From positions 83,427-147,426 of the forward strand of contig NZ_BJCC01000019.1 of NCBI RefSeq assembly GCF_004309355.1: a DNA stretch of 64,000 nt, read 5' to 3'. Below are positions 50,701 through 60,120 of the stretch, in pieces; the stretch's first letter is position 1; the number at the start of each line of letters is the position of its first letter. The DNA comes from Enterococcus florum (GTDB taxonomy: Bacteria > Bacillota > Bacilli > Lactobacillales > Enterococcaceae). The notes below the pieces were generated by a model, which ran no database searches, had not been told where the DNA came from, and saw only the letters and a list, made by a program, of their open reading frames with translations. Made by a program: the position numbers and the translations under genes.

Positions 50701-51146
50701 TGGATACTCCTACATTTTTCACTGGAATGCGTCTTGGTGAAACGATCAATGTTCAGATCGAAAAAGGAAAAATGTTGATCATCCGTTTAGACGAGATCGG
50801 TGAAGCAGATATTGAAGGCAATCGTACACTGTTCTTTAATTTGAATGGTCAAAGACGGGAGATCACCGTCAAAGATTCATCCATCAAGAGTTCAGTACAA
50901 ACCAAACGTAAAGCCGAACCAACAAATCGTGAACAAATCGGAGCGACGATGTCCGGCTCGGTTCTCAAAGTACTTGTTAAGCGCGGAGAACATGTTGAGA
51001 AGGGCCAACCTTTGCTGATCACTGAGGCAATGAAAATGGAAACGTCCATCGATGCACGTTTTGATGGAAAAGTCGACCATATTTACGTAGAAGAAGGCGA
51101 AAGCATTTCTTCCGGTGATTTATTGATTGAAGTAAAAGAAAATTAG
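47721..51146 (+). CDS. pyc: Pyruvate carboxylase
   Basis: Biotin enzyme making oxaloacetate from pyruvate, bicarbonate and ATP, the main anaplerotic route for aspartate synthesis. The 1141-residue single chain contains biotin carboxylase (1-about 455; ATP lysine and glycine loop KAALGGGGRGMRV, VEFLVEGDKFYFIEVNPRVQVEHT core EVNPRVQVEHT), carboxyltransferase (about 530-805; DTTFRDAHQSLLATRVR and the metal/biotin region MWGGATFDVA), the tetramerisation region, and the biotin carrier domain with EAMKMET, biotinyl lysine about K1105. ATG 47721 lies 8 bases after AGGAG; an in-frame GTG at 47712 is inside that site. Confidence 0.97.
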   Translation: MKKVLVANRGEIATRIFRACSELGIKTVGVFAEEDTYSVHRFKADEAYLVGKGKKPIDAYLDIEDIIRVAKEAKADAIHPGYGFLSENLEFAKRCEEEGIVFVGPSVHHLDIFGDKIKAKTAALDAGIASIPGSDGPVDSVNDILAFADSHGYPIMIKAALGGGGRGMRVAHDEKEAREGYERAKSEAKAAFGSDEVYVEKYIGNPKHIEVQILGDSHGNVIHLFERDCSVQRRHQKVVEVAPCLSLTDEQRQAICGAAVQLMKHVGYINAGTVEFLVEGDKFYFIEVNPRVQVEHTITELITGVDIVTTQLLIAQGKDLHKEIGLPTQEKVTMSGSAIQCRVTTEDPLNGFMPDTGKIDTYRSPGGFGVRLDVGNAYAGAVVSPHFDSLLVKVCTHALTFDQTIQKMQRCLREFRIRGVKTNIPFMHNVISHPVFQSGDAKTTFIDNTPELFEFPRVRDRGNKTMRYISEITVNGFPGIEKKKKPFFELPRQAKDLEIRTVETAKQILDTKGAVAVAQWVKSQKNVLLTDTTFRDAHQSLLATRVRTHDFVNIAQATSQALPELFSSEMWGGATFDVAYRFLSEDPWKRLKLLRKAMPNTLLQMLFRGSNAVGYSNYPDNVIEEFIKEAAHRGIDVFRIFDSLNWIPQMEKSIQVVRDSGKIAEAAICYTGDILDPARTKYNVQYYKDMAKALEDAGAHIIAIKDMAGLLKPQAAYRLVSELKEVTSLPVHLHTHDTAGNGIITCSAAVKAGVDIVDVAMSAMSGATSQPSLSSLYYALENAGRTPDISLNNVQQLNHYWEDVRPYYQSFENGIVAAQTEVYQHEMPGGQYSNLQQQAKAVGLGDRWDEIKAMYQSVNMMFGDIVKVTPSSKVVGDMALFMVQNDLTEQDIYDRGDELSYPDSVISFFQGEIGQPVGGFPKELRKIILQGRPALDERPGSLAAPVDFEKVKSELAEMIGFEPSKTDILSYLMYPQVFLDYQKAYSQFGDVTLLDTPTFFTGMRLGETINVQIEKGKMLIIRLDEIGEADIEGNRTLFFNLNGQRREITVKDSSIKSSVQTKRKAEPTNREQIGATMSGSVLKVLVKRGEHVEKGQPLLITEAMKMETSIDARFDGKVDHIYVEEGESISSGDLLIEVKEN

Positions 51147-51158
51147 GAGTGTTCTGGT

Positions 51159-52271
51159 TTGAAGAGAATGATCGGCTTTCTTAGTATCTTTATCATCGTT
51201 TTGATTGGTTACTATGTACAGCCGATCATTTTTCCGCCAAAACCTGCAGAGCCGTCGCCAGTGGAGCAGCAAAATCGGCCTGCGACCCATAAATCGATCC
51301 GACACGAAACGATCCAAACGGAAGGTTATGCCCAATATGTCGATCAGCCGCTAACGGAAGTCGAAATGAACTTTGGGGAACCTGCACGCATCGAACAAAG
51401 TGGTTTTTTTTACGAAACTCGGATCTATCCTCTTGAAAAGGGATCTTTAGAAGTCAATATTGAAGAAGGCACGGTTGTTTCAATTAACATGTTTAGTGCA
51501 AAATCAGAGAGTGCTCCTTTTACCTTTGGGATGACGAATCAACAATTAGCTCAGCAGATGAGCTTGTCTGCTAATTTTGCTGTTTCCTATGACGAGGAGC
51601 CCGTTGACATCGAATTAAGCGAAGAAGATATGCGCTATCGTCCTTTGATTGCTTTTGACAATGGAACGTTTGCGATTGCTTTTTTTGACGCAAAGAAGGA
51701 TCGGCTTCTGGGTCTCAGCTATATGAACATTGAAATGCTCTTGCGATTGATGCCTTACCAAATCAACAGCGGCAATCCGCTTTCTTTTCTCGTCCAGGAA
51801 AGCGAACTCGACTGGATGGTCATTAATCAACAAAAGGCACAGCGATTGACAGAAGTCGTTAATTTTTTCCGAAGAGGTCAAAAGCTGCCTGCTTATTCAT
51901 TTCAGACTGAAAAAGAAAGCCACAGCCAGAAACTGCTTGACGATTTTTTATCTGCACCTGAAGATCTTTTGTCAGATGAGCGGCATGAAGAATGGTTATC
52001 TAAGCAGAGTGCTCGACTGAATAGTATGCCCTTCAGCTTGCGTCCTGAAGAACTCGATCAGTTGAAAAAAATAAATGGTTTAGCAAAAGATCCAGGGTTA
52101 TTCTATTCACCGGTCATAGATCCAACCTTCACCGTCTTTCAATGGCTTACCCAAAACTCGTACCACGAATTTTTTTCTGATCAGCAGCAAGAACAAATAG
52201 ACGTTGCGTTTAATCATGAAAATGTGCTAGTCTTGTTACAGGAAGCAAATCAAACAAAGGACAGTGACTAA
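51159..52271 (+). CDS. CAP-associated domain protein (YlbC-like, no SCP domain)
   Basis: A 370-residue membrane-anchored extracellular protein: an N-terminal hydrophobic helix (MIGFLSIFIIVLIGYYV, about 4-20) with a basic start is followed by a Pro-rich linker and a CAP-associated N-terminal domain (about 65-200, NFGEPARIEQSGFFYETRIY, GSLEVNIEEGTVVSINMF). In B. subtilis YlbC this domain precedes a cysteine-rich-secretory/SCP domain; here the C-terminal 170 residues (SYLN-poor, with MPFSLRPEELDQL and FTVFQWLTQNSYHEFF) do not show the SCP His/Glu motifs. Function unknown. TTG 51159 is 9 bases after AGGAG; ATG 51168 would be 18. Confidence 0.75.
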   Translation: MKRMIGFLSIFIIVLIGYYVQPIIFPPKPAEPSPVEQQNRPATHKSIRHETIQTEGYAQYVDQPLTEVEMNFGEPARIEQSGFFYETRIYPLEKGSLEVNIEEGTVVSINMFSAKSESAPFTFGMTNQQLAQQMSLSANFAVSYDEEPVDIELSEEDMRYRPLIAFDNGTFAIAFFDAKKDRLLGLSYMNIEMLLRLMPYQINSGNPLSFLVQESELDWMVINQQKAQRLTEVVNFFRRGQKLPAYSFQTEKESHSQKLLDDFLSAPEDLLSDERHEEWLSKQSARLNSMPFSLRPEELDQLKKINGLAKDPGLFYSPVIDPTFTVFQWLTQNSYHEFFSDQQQEQIDVAFNHENVLVLLQEANQTKDSD

Positions 52272-52272
52272 G

Positions 52273-52698
52273 GTGATTATCAACGAATCATTGTTTGCTC
52301 TGGAGGATCAAACCCTTGATTTGATTGGGGAGATCAAAATGAGCAATACATTTTGTACTTATATCAACAAAAAGAAACAAATGAACGCCTGCTTGGATGT
52401 GCAGAGGATAAAAAAAGAGTTTGTGGCCAAAAAAGAAGCTTTTGAACAAATTCAAAACTTTGGTGAGTATGCACCGGATTTTTCTGAGAAACAGAGAAGC
52501 GTACGCAAAGCCAAGCGCACTTTGGATCTGAATGAGAAGGTGGCTGCTTTTCGGTTGGCAGAGACGGATTTGCAAACACTATTGGATTCGCTTGGGCAAT
52601 CTATTGCTTCCACGTTGTCACCAGAAATCAAGGTAGAGGCTGGGAATCCATTTTTTGAAACAAAAGGTCATACATGTAAGGGGACTTGTCATGGATAA
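52273..52698 (+). CDS. ylbF: YlbF family regulator (RNase Y specificity factor)
   Basis: Small helical subunit of the Y-complex (YlbF-YmcA-YaaT), which in Bacillus directs RNase Y to operon transcripts and affects competence and biofilm; part of the complex carries Fe-S clusters. The 141-residue protein starts MIINESLFALEDQTLDLIGEI and ends in a CKGTC motif (HTCKGTCHG), the cysteine tail seen in YlbF. GTG 52273 is preferred to GTG 52264 because the family N-terminus is MIxxE and AAAGGA (52256-52261) is then at a workable distance. Its 3' end overlaps ylbG by 8 bases. Confidence 0.85.
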   Translation: MIINESLFALEDQTLDLIGEIKMSNTFCTYINKKKQMNACLDVQRIKKEFVAKKEAFEQIQNFGEYAPDFSEKQRSVRKAKRTLDLNEKVAAFRLAETDLQTLLDSLGQSIASTLSPEIKVEAGNPFFETKGHTCKGTCHG

Positions 52699-53032
52699 TT
52701 CGGAATTTATCGTACAAAAGAGACGTGGATTGATCGTCTGGGTCTATTCATTGAAACAGCTGAAAAATTTGAAACGTCATGGTCTGATTCATTATGTTTC
52801 TCGGAAGCTTAAATATGTTGTATTATACGTGAATGAAGACGACGTCGATGAGATCGAAAATAAACTTGCTGCTTTGCACTTTGTTCGTCGTGTCGAGCGC
52901 TCTTATAGACCAGACATTGAGATGAATTTTGCTGACCGAATCGGGACGAAAGCTGCATATCAAGTGAAAGACGAAGAGGAATTAGATGTCGTAGAAGCCA
53001 ACACAAAGATACGTTTAGCTGAGACAGTCTAA
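52691..53032 (+). CDS. ylbG: UPF0298 family protein YlbG
   Basis: A 113-residue protein of unknown function always found after ylbF. Signature features: RRGLIVWVYSLKQLKNLKRHG and ISRKLKYVVLYVNEDD-like YVSRKLKYVVLYVNEDD, a ferredoxin-like alpha/beta layout, then SYRPDIEMNF. ATG 52691 is chosen for AAGGGGA (52678-52684) 6 bases before it; an earlier in-frame start lies inside ylbF. Followed by a terminator, so ylbC-like, ylbF and ylbG end one transcript here. Confidence 0.9.
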   Translation: MDNSEFIVQKRRGLIVWVYSLKQLKNLKRHGLIHYVSRKLKYVVLYVNEDDVDEIENKLAALHFVRRVERSYRPDIEMNFADRIGTKAAYQVKDEEELDVVEANTKIRLAETV

Positions 53033-53034
53033 CG

Positions 53035-53078
53035 AAGATGAAAAATGTCTGATTTGATCAAACATTTTTCATCTTTTT
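53035..53078 (+). terminator. Terminator after ylbG
   Basis: Perfect 14-bp stem AAGATGAAAAATGT / ACATTTTTCATCTT (53035-53048, 53062-53075) and a T5 run; the TATAAT at 53083-53088 just beyond is a likely -10 for rsmD. Confidence 0.8.
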
Positions 53079-53119
53079 CTTTTATAATAAGATAGATTCT
53101 GAAGAAAAAGGAGAATATC

Positions 53120-55204
<2,085 letters not shown>

Positions 55205-55205
55205 G

Positions 55206-55232
55206 AAAAACCGCCACTTGGCGGTTTTTTTG
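55206..55232 (+). terminator. Terminator after the PDZ protease gene
   Basis: AAAAACCGCC / GGCGGTTTTT with an ACTT loop and T7; compact and strong. Confidence 0.93.
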
Positions 55233-55258
55233 CGTAAGTTAATAGAAAGGAGGAAGCG

Positions 55259-55879
55259 ATGGATATACGATTGACTAAAAGGCAATGGATTCTTTCACTG
55301 ACGATCTTCGGAATTAGTCTGATTACAGTTTTGCTTTTGTTCATGCGAAATCAAGGGTTGCCAGAAAAGAAAGAGGCGCTGCTGTTTTCCAGCGAATCGA
55401 CAGAACAAACGTTTGCCAGCTCTCAATCTAGCGAATCAAAGGAATGGTATGTGGATGTAAAAGGGGCGATCAATCAACCTGGTCTTTACCGGATCAAGGA
55501 AGGGATGCGTCTGATGGATGCCGTTGAATTGGCTGGTGGATTCACTAAAGAGGCAGATCAAAAACAGATCAATTTTGCTAAACTGCTATCTGATCAAGAG
55601 GTAGTCTATGTACCAAAAAATGGAGAAGAAATTCCAGAAGTACAGCTAGAAACAGGAGGACAAGCGGACAAAAAGGCGGAAGAACAAATTCAAATCAATA
55701 TTAACACAGCAGACATAACTGAATTGCAGCAGCTTTCCGGGATCGGAGAAAAAAAGGCCCAGGACATTGTGAATTATCGAGAAGAAAATGGCAGCTTTCA
55801 ATCGATTGATGAGTTGACGAAGGTTTCTGGGATCGGACAAAAGACGCTTGAAAAATTACGAGAGTCTATTACAATATAA
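55259..55879 (+). CDS. comEA: Competence protein ComEA (DNA receptor)
   Basis: Membrane-anchored DNA-binding protein that receives double-stranded DNA during transformation. The 206-residue protein has an N-terminal membrane anchor (WILSLTIFGISLITVLLLFM, about 10-29), a Ser/Glu linker, an SLBB domain (about 62-122, WYVDVKGAINQPGLYRI) and a C-terminal helix-hairpin-helix pair (INTADITELQQLSGIGEKKA and VSGIGQKTLEKL). AAAGGAGG precedes ATG 55259. First of comEA-comEB-comEC-holA. Confidence 0.94.
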   Translation: MDIRLTKRQWILSLTIFGISLITVLLLFMRNQGLPEKKEALLFSSESTEQTFASSQSSESKEWYVDVKGAINQPGLYRIKEGMRLMDAVELAGGFTKEADQKQINFAKLLSDQEVVYVPKNGEEIPEVQLETGGQADKKAEEQIQININTADITELQQLSGIGEKKAQDIVNYREENGSFQSIDELTKVSGIGQKTLEKLRESITI

Positions 55880-55901
55880 GAAAAAGAGAGGAAGAGTGCA
55901 G

Positions 55902-56402
55902 TTGACGACAGAAAGAATTCCTTGGGATCAATATTTTATGGCTCAAGCCGTGTTACTATCTTTAAGAAGTACTTGCAGCCGTTTAGAAGTAGGGGCCACA
56001 ATCGTACGCGACAAGCGAATCATTGCAGGAGGATATAATGGCTCTGTGAGTGGAGATGTCCATTGTATTGATGATGGCTGTTACGTAGTAGATAATCATT
56101 GTCTGAGAACGATCCACGCTGAAATGAATGCACTGCTGCAATGTGCGAAACTGGGAATACCGACAGATCAGGCGGAAGTCTATGTCACACACTTCCCTTG
56201 TTTACATTGTACAAAAGCACTGCTTCAAGCCGGTATAAAAAAGATCCATTACTTGAAGGATTATCGCAATGATCCTTATGCCATCGAATTGATCGACCAG
56301 GTAGGAGCAAGTGCTCACCAAGTTATTTTGGAGAGTAAATATTTTACAAAACTTCAGTTAGGAGAAGAGGCTGCCGCTTTTCCTGAGGATAATTATTCGT
56401 AA
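55902..56402 (+). CDS. comEB: ComE operon protein 2 / dCMP deaminase family
   Basis: Zinc deaminase-family protein (166 residues) related to dCMP deaminase. Zinc and catalytic residues are seen in TIHAEMNALLQC (His-Ala-Glu, about 72) and FPCLHCTKALLQAGI (Cys-x-x-Cys, about 100-103); CIDDGCYVVDNHC adds the extra zinc-type cysteines of the family. It is not needed for transformation in Bacillus. TTG 55902 is preferred (GAGAGG, 10 bases before) as it gives the family start MTTERIPWDQYFMAQ. The stop overlaps the proposed comEC start. Confidence 0.92.
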   Translation: MTTERIPWDQYFMAQAVLLSLRSTCSRLEVGATIVRDKRIIAGGYNGSVSGDVHCIDDGCYVVDNHCLRTIHAEMNALLQCAKLGIPTDQAEVYVTHFPCLHCTKALLQAGIKKIHYLKDYRNDPYAIELIDQVGASAHQVILESKYFTKLQLGEEAAAFPEDNYS

Positions 56403-56445
56403 TTACCTCATTTTACCTGTCCTGACGGCTGCATTAATAGGAGCG

Positions 56446-58620
56446 ATGCTGTATCGATTTCATTGGATATGGCTCGTTCTTTTTCTGTTGCTGTTGATTC
56501 GCATTGGCTGGACAAAAAGCAGGGAGCTGATCGCTCTGACCTTCTTGAGCTGTTTAGTTGTCGGCGTTCGGTCACAGGTTTGTATCACTCGACTCCGTGC
56601 ACCGCTGGAAATGCCGGAATCTGATGTTTTTAAAGTCTTAGAGGATACAGTTAAGGTGAATGGTTCTTCGCTGCAATTCATTGGAGTCGCTGGACGGAAA
56701 TCATACCGCTTGTACTACCAACTTCCATCCGAAAAAGAGCAAAAGCTTTGGTTATCAGCAGCTCCTCCTAGCTATGTGCTGATTACTGGTGAGTCGTATA
56801 AAGCTGACTCTGCTAGAAATCTTGGCGGTTTCAATGCATTAGACTATGATTACAGCTCAGGCATTGTTGGCAGAGTCGATGTGCAAAATCTTAAAACGAC
56901 CACTGTAAAAGGATTCTCATTGCACCGTCTCCGTTATTCTTGGTTTATGCGAATACAAAAAAAGCTGCCGCAACGCTTGTCATCGTATGTTAATGCTCTT
57001 GTGATCGGATATAAAGATGCATTCTTTGACGAGTGGATCACTCCCTATAAGATCAATGGAATTCTTCATTTGTTTACGTTATCAGGAATGCATGTTCAAT
57101 TCTATTTAGGCTCATTTCATTTGCTGCTGAAAAGGTTGGGAATGACTAAGGAATCAAGACTCTTTGTGTTAATTGTCATAGGAGTGCTTTTTACGATTTT
57201 GACAGGAAGGAATATCAGTGTTTTGCGAGCTGTCACAGCTTATTTAATAACTTTCAGCTGTGATTGTTTAGGTTGGAAAAGTTCTAGACTGGACCAGTGG
57301 TCGATCAGCTTATTGGCTCTTCTTTTGATTAGACCGCTTATCTTGTATTCAGTAGGGGGACGTCTAAGTCTATTTTTTTCAGTGATTTTGGTTTATTTGC
57401 CTCAACTCACTGAAAAGAGATGGAAACAAACCCTGCTTTTTTCATTTTTGGCATTTCCTATTTTAATTCATGAGTTTTCTGAATGGTCGATCACTTCAGG
57501 CATTTTGACTCTTTGTCTGGTCCCTGTTTTCCAATGGTTTTTGTTACCAGTCTGCACCTTTTTGTTCGTTACTAGTTTTGGATTGGAGCTGCCGTCTAAC
57601 GTGCTATTTTTTCTCGAAAAAATAGTGAGTTTAATTGAACGACTGATTTCACTGATAACATTACCGATGCTTACGATCGGCAAACCTTCACTTAGTCAAC
57701 TGATCGTACTGCTCATTTTAACTGGCGTGCTGATTCACCGGTTGAAGTACAAACAAAGACTAATGTCCGTGCTCGTTTTGCTAGTGCTGGTGACACTGAG
57801 TATCTCTTACTCTCCATATGGATCGGCTTCGTTTATCGATGTTGGACAAGGAGACAGCACTCTGATAAAACTGCCCTTTAAGCGCGAAACCTTTTTAATA
57901 GATACAGGAGGACAATTGCATTTTAAGCAAGAAGGATGGCAAAAAAGAAAACAGACACATTTGTCCGACTATACTGTGATTCCGCATATAAAAAGTTTAG
58001 GTATCTCCAAGATCGATCATGTCATTATCACACACAATGATGCTGATCACATGGGAGAACTTTTGCATCTTTCAAAAGAGATCAAGATAAGAAATTTGTA
58101 CATCGGAAAGGGATCTGAAAAGAAGATTCTTCCTTTGCTTCACGAACTGAACAAGTACACGAAAATTCATGTTGTTACTAAAGGGGATCAAGTAGGTCAG
58201 AGGGTGAAGTTTTTTGTTTTGGCACCGATTCTGAGTAAGGGCGAAAACAATGATTCGATCGTAACCTACTTTACCGCCGGCCACAAACGATTTCTATTAT
58301 CTGGGGATCTGGAGAAATCAGGAGAGAAAACAGTGATCGAAGACTATCCTAAACTGGAAGCAGATATCTTGAAGATTGGCCATCATGGAAGTAATACTTC
58401 AACAGATACGTCTTTTATAGACACAGTGAATCCCGAAACAGCCGTTATATCCGTCGGTAAGAATAACCGGTATGGACATCCGACAGCAAAGACAATAGAC
58501 ACGCTCGAACGCCAGCAGATCAGCATTCTACGCACGGACCATCATGGAATGATTTATTATCGATGGCTGCCATTGTTTGGCAGCGGAAAAATCGAGAAGA
58601 TGATAGATTTTGAGGGGTAA
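56446..58620 (+). CDS. comEC: Competence protein ComEC (DNA channel)
   Basis: Polytopic protein forming the channel for single-stranded DNA entry. The chain from ATG 56446 is 724 residues: DUF4131 region (about 20-175), Competence domain with LHLFTLSGMHVQFYLG (about 203) and many membrane helices, and a C-terminal metallo-beta-lactamase domain (FIDVGQGDSTLI, THNDADHMGE, IGHHGSNTSTD) thought to be a nuclease. The true start is probably upstream: the frame continues as RNYLILPVLTAALIGA, a normal ComEC first helix, back to ATT 56395, which has GAGG 6 bases before it; ATG 56446 has its AGGAG only two bases away and would cut that helix. Confidence 0.9.
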   Translation: MLYRFHWIWLVLFLLLLIRIGWTKSRELIALTFLSCLVVGVRSQVCITRLRAPLEMPESDVFKVLEDTVKVNGSSLQFIGVAGRKSYRLYYQLPSEKEQKLWLSAAPPSYVLITGESYKADSARNLGGFNALDYDYSSGIVGRVDVQNLKTTTVKGFSLHRLRYSWFMRIQKKLPQRLSSYVNALVIGYKDAFFDEWITPYKINGILHLFTLSGMHVQFYLGSFHLLLKRLGMTKESRLFVLIVIGVLFTILTGRNISVLRAVTAYLITFSCDCLGWKSSRLDQWSISLLALLLIRPLILYSVGGRLSLFFSVILVYLPQLTEKRWKQTLLFSFLAFPILIHEFSEWSITSGILTLCLVPVFQWFLLPVCTFLFVTSFGLELPSNVLFFLEKIVSLIERLISLITLPMLTIGKPSLSQLIVLLILTGVLIHRLKYKQRLMSVLVLLVLVTLSISYSPYGSASFIDVGQGDSTLIKLPFKRETFLIDTGGQLHFKQEGWQKRKQTHLSDYTVIPHIKSLGISKIDHVIITHNDADHMGELLHLSKEIKIRNLYIGKGSEKKILPLLHELNKYTKIHVVTKGDQVGQRVKFFVLAPILSKGENNDSIVTYFTAGHKRFLLSGDLEKSGEKTVIEDYPKLEADILKIGHHGSNTSTDTSFIDTVNPETAVISVGKNNRYGHPTAKTIDTLERQQISILRTDHHGMIYYRWLPLFGSGKIEKMIDFEG

Positions 58621-58652
58621 ACATGGTAGCATGAGATGGCGGGAGGGAAATC

Positions 58653-59681
58653 ATGAATACACAACAAGCATTACAAGAGATTCGAACGGGCAAGCTCCGA
58701 CCGGTCTATTTGATTACGGGCACAGAGATTTTCTTTCAACAACAGTTACGAGACGCTTTTATGACTAGAATGAAGAAAGATGATTTAGAAGAATTAAACT
58801 TCATGAACTTCGACATGGAAGAGGCGACATTAGAGCAGGTAATCGGAGAAGCGGAAACGCTCCCTTTTTTTGGAGATTATCGATTGGTTTTCGTTGAAAG
58901 ACCTTTCTTTTTGACTGGAGAGAAAAAAGCCAATGCTCCTGAACAAAATACGGAGTTGCTGTTAAATTATTTAAAAAATCCATTGAGTTCAACCGTTTTA
59001 GTGTTCTGGGCGAGCTATCCGAAGTTAGACGCTAGAAAAAAAATCACTAAGGCCTTGAAAAAACAAGCAGCTGTAATCGAGGCGGCTCCTTTACAGGAGT
59101 CAGACTTAAGAAGCTTTTTGCAACGCTACATCAGCAACGAGCAAGCGAAAATCTCAAAAGAGGCCTTCGACTTATTTCTGAGATTGACAGATTTTGATCT
59201 CACGAAAGCCATGAATGAGCTGGATAAATTATTGTTGCTGGCCGGTGAAGGTGAAACGATCACCTTGCAACAAGTGCGTGACCTCGTCCCAAAAACATTG
59301 GAACAGAATGTGTTCGAACTGACAGAACAGATTCTGAAGGGCAACAGTGAACAGGCTTACCGAACATATGAGGAATTGCATCTTCAGGGAGAAGAGACGA
59401 TCAAGCTCAATGCTATTTTGATCGGTCAAATTCGATTGCTGCTGCAAACGAAGATCTTACAAAAGATCGGCTACCAGCAAGCCAATATTGCTGAAGCATT
59501 AGGTATCCATCCCTATCGTGTTAAATTAGCAATGCAGCAAGTGGCGAAGTTTCCATTAGAGACGCTGATCAAGATGTTTGACCGTTTAGCCGAAAATGAT
59601 TATCAAATCAAAACCGGGCAATCAGACAAAGAATTGGCATTCCAATTGTTCATACTGCAAACGACAGCCATGATCAAATAA
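58653..59681 (+). CDS. holA: DNA polymerase III subunit delta
   Basis: Delta subunit of the clamp loader that opens the beta clamp. The 342-residue protein shows the HolA/YqeN layout: N-terminal PVYLITGTEIFFQQQLRDA, beta-clamp-binding region LPFFGDYRLVFVERPFF (the hydrophobic wedge), an AAA+-like fold without working Walker A, and the C-terminal collar domain (about 215-340, ENVFELTEQIL, VKLAMQQVAKFP). GGGAGGGA precedes ATG 58653. It ends the comE operon at a terminator. Confidence 0.93.
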   Translation: MNTQQALQEIRTGKLRPVYLITGTEIFFQQQLRDAFMTRMKKDDLEELNFMNFDMEEATLEQVIGEAETLPFFGDYRLVFVERPFFLTGEKKANAPEQNTELLLNYLKNPLSSTVLVFWASYPKLDARKKITKALKKQAAVIEAAPLQESDLRSFLQRYISNEQAKISKEAFDLFLRLTDFDLTKAMNELDKLLLLAGEGETITLQQVRDLVPKTLEQNVFELTEQILKGNSEQAYRTYEELHLQGEETIKLNAILIGQIRLLLQTKILQKIGYQQANIAEALGIHPYRVKLAMQQVAKFPLETLIKMFDRLAENDYQIKTGQSDKELAFQLFILQTTAMIK

Positions 59682-59684
59682 AAA

Positions 59685-59724
59685 ACTGCAGGTATGAGTC
59701 TTTGATAAAGATCATACCTGCAGT
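59685..59724 (-). terminator. Terminator of rpsT
   Basis: Perfect 13-bp stem ACTGCAGGTATGA / TCATACCTGCAGT with an inner TCTTT/AAAGA extension; the A5 run at 59681-59685 is a T-run on the minus strand. Confidence 0.8.
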
Positions 59725-59727
59725 CTG

Positions 59728-59755
59728 AACCGATCTGAGGATCGGTTTTTTATTT
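59728..59755 (+). terminator. Terminator of holA
   Basis: AACCGATC / GATCGGTT with a TGAG loop and T6; overlaps the 3' end of rpsT on the other strand. Together with 59685-59724 it forms a back-to-back pair, one for each direction. Confidence 0.85.
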
Positions 59756-60004
59756 TGCCACTTTTTTTGATAGACGTGCTTTGTCACGGCTTGCTTTGTT
59801 TTTATGGATCAATCCTTTTGATTCAGCCATATCGATTGCTTTAGTAGCAGCTTTGAAAAGTTCTTCTGTATTTTCAGCACCAGCAGCAACAGCTTCTTCA
59901 AATTTCTTGATCGTTGTGCGCATTGCGCTCATTTGAGAAGAGTTTTTCACGTTTGCGTTTTCGCTAGTACGAACACGTTTGATTGCAGATTCAATGTTTG
60001 GCAT
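59750..60004 (-). CDS. rpsT: 30S ribosomal protein S20
   Basis: Primary 16S rRNA-binding protein of the small subunit. The 84-residue, lysine-rich, all-helical protein begins [18 protein letters not shown] and ends [15 protein letters not shown], the standard S20 ends. ATG 60004 is used because GGAGGTG lies at 60011-60017; three in-frame codons upstream overlap that site. The gene is convergent to holA as in Bacillus. Confidence 0.97.
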   Translation of the reverse strand: MPNIESAIKRVRTSENANVKNSSQMSAMRTTIKKFEEAVAAGAENTEELFKAATKAIDMAESKGLIHKNKASRDKARLSKKVAK

Positions 60005-60061
60005 GGGTTTCACCTCCGAATTCAGTCTTATACGGGAAATCCGTACAATTCAACATTACTC

Positions 60062-60090
60062 ATTATACATAAAGCCTTTCAGCAATGCAA
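60062..60090 (-). promoter_or_regulatory. rpsT promoter
   Basis: Read leftward: TTGCAT (60090-60085), 17-base spacer, TATAAT (60067-60062). A small TACGG/CCGTA hairpin lies in the leader. Confidence 0.75.
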
Positions 60091-60120
60091 TAAAATCGTG
60101 ACAAGTTTTTTTCCTTAACA

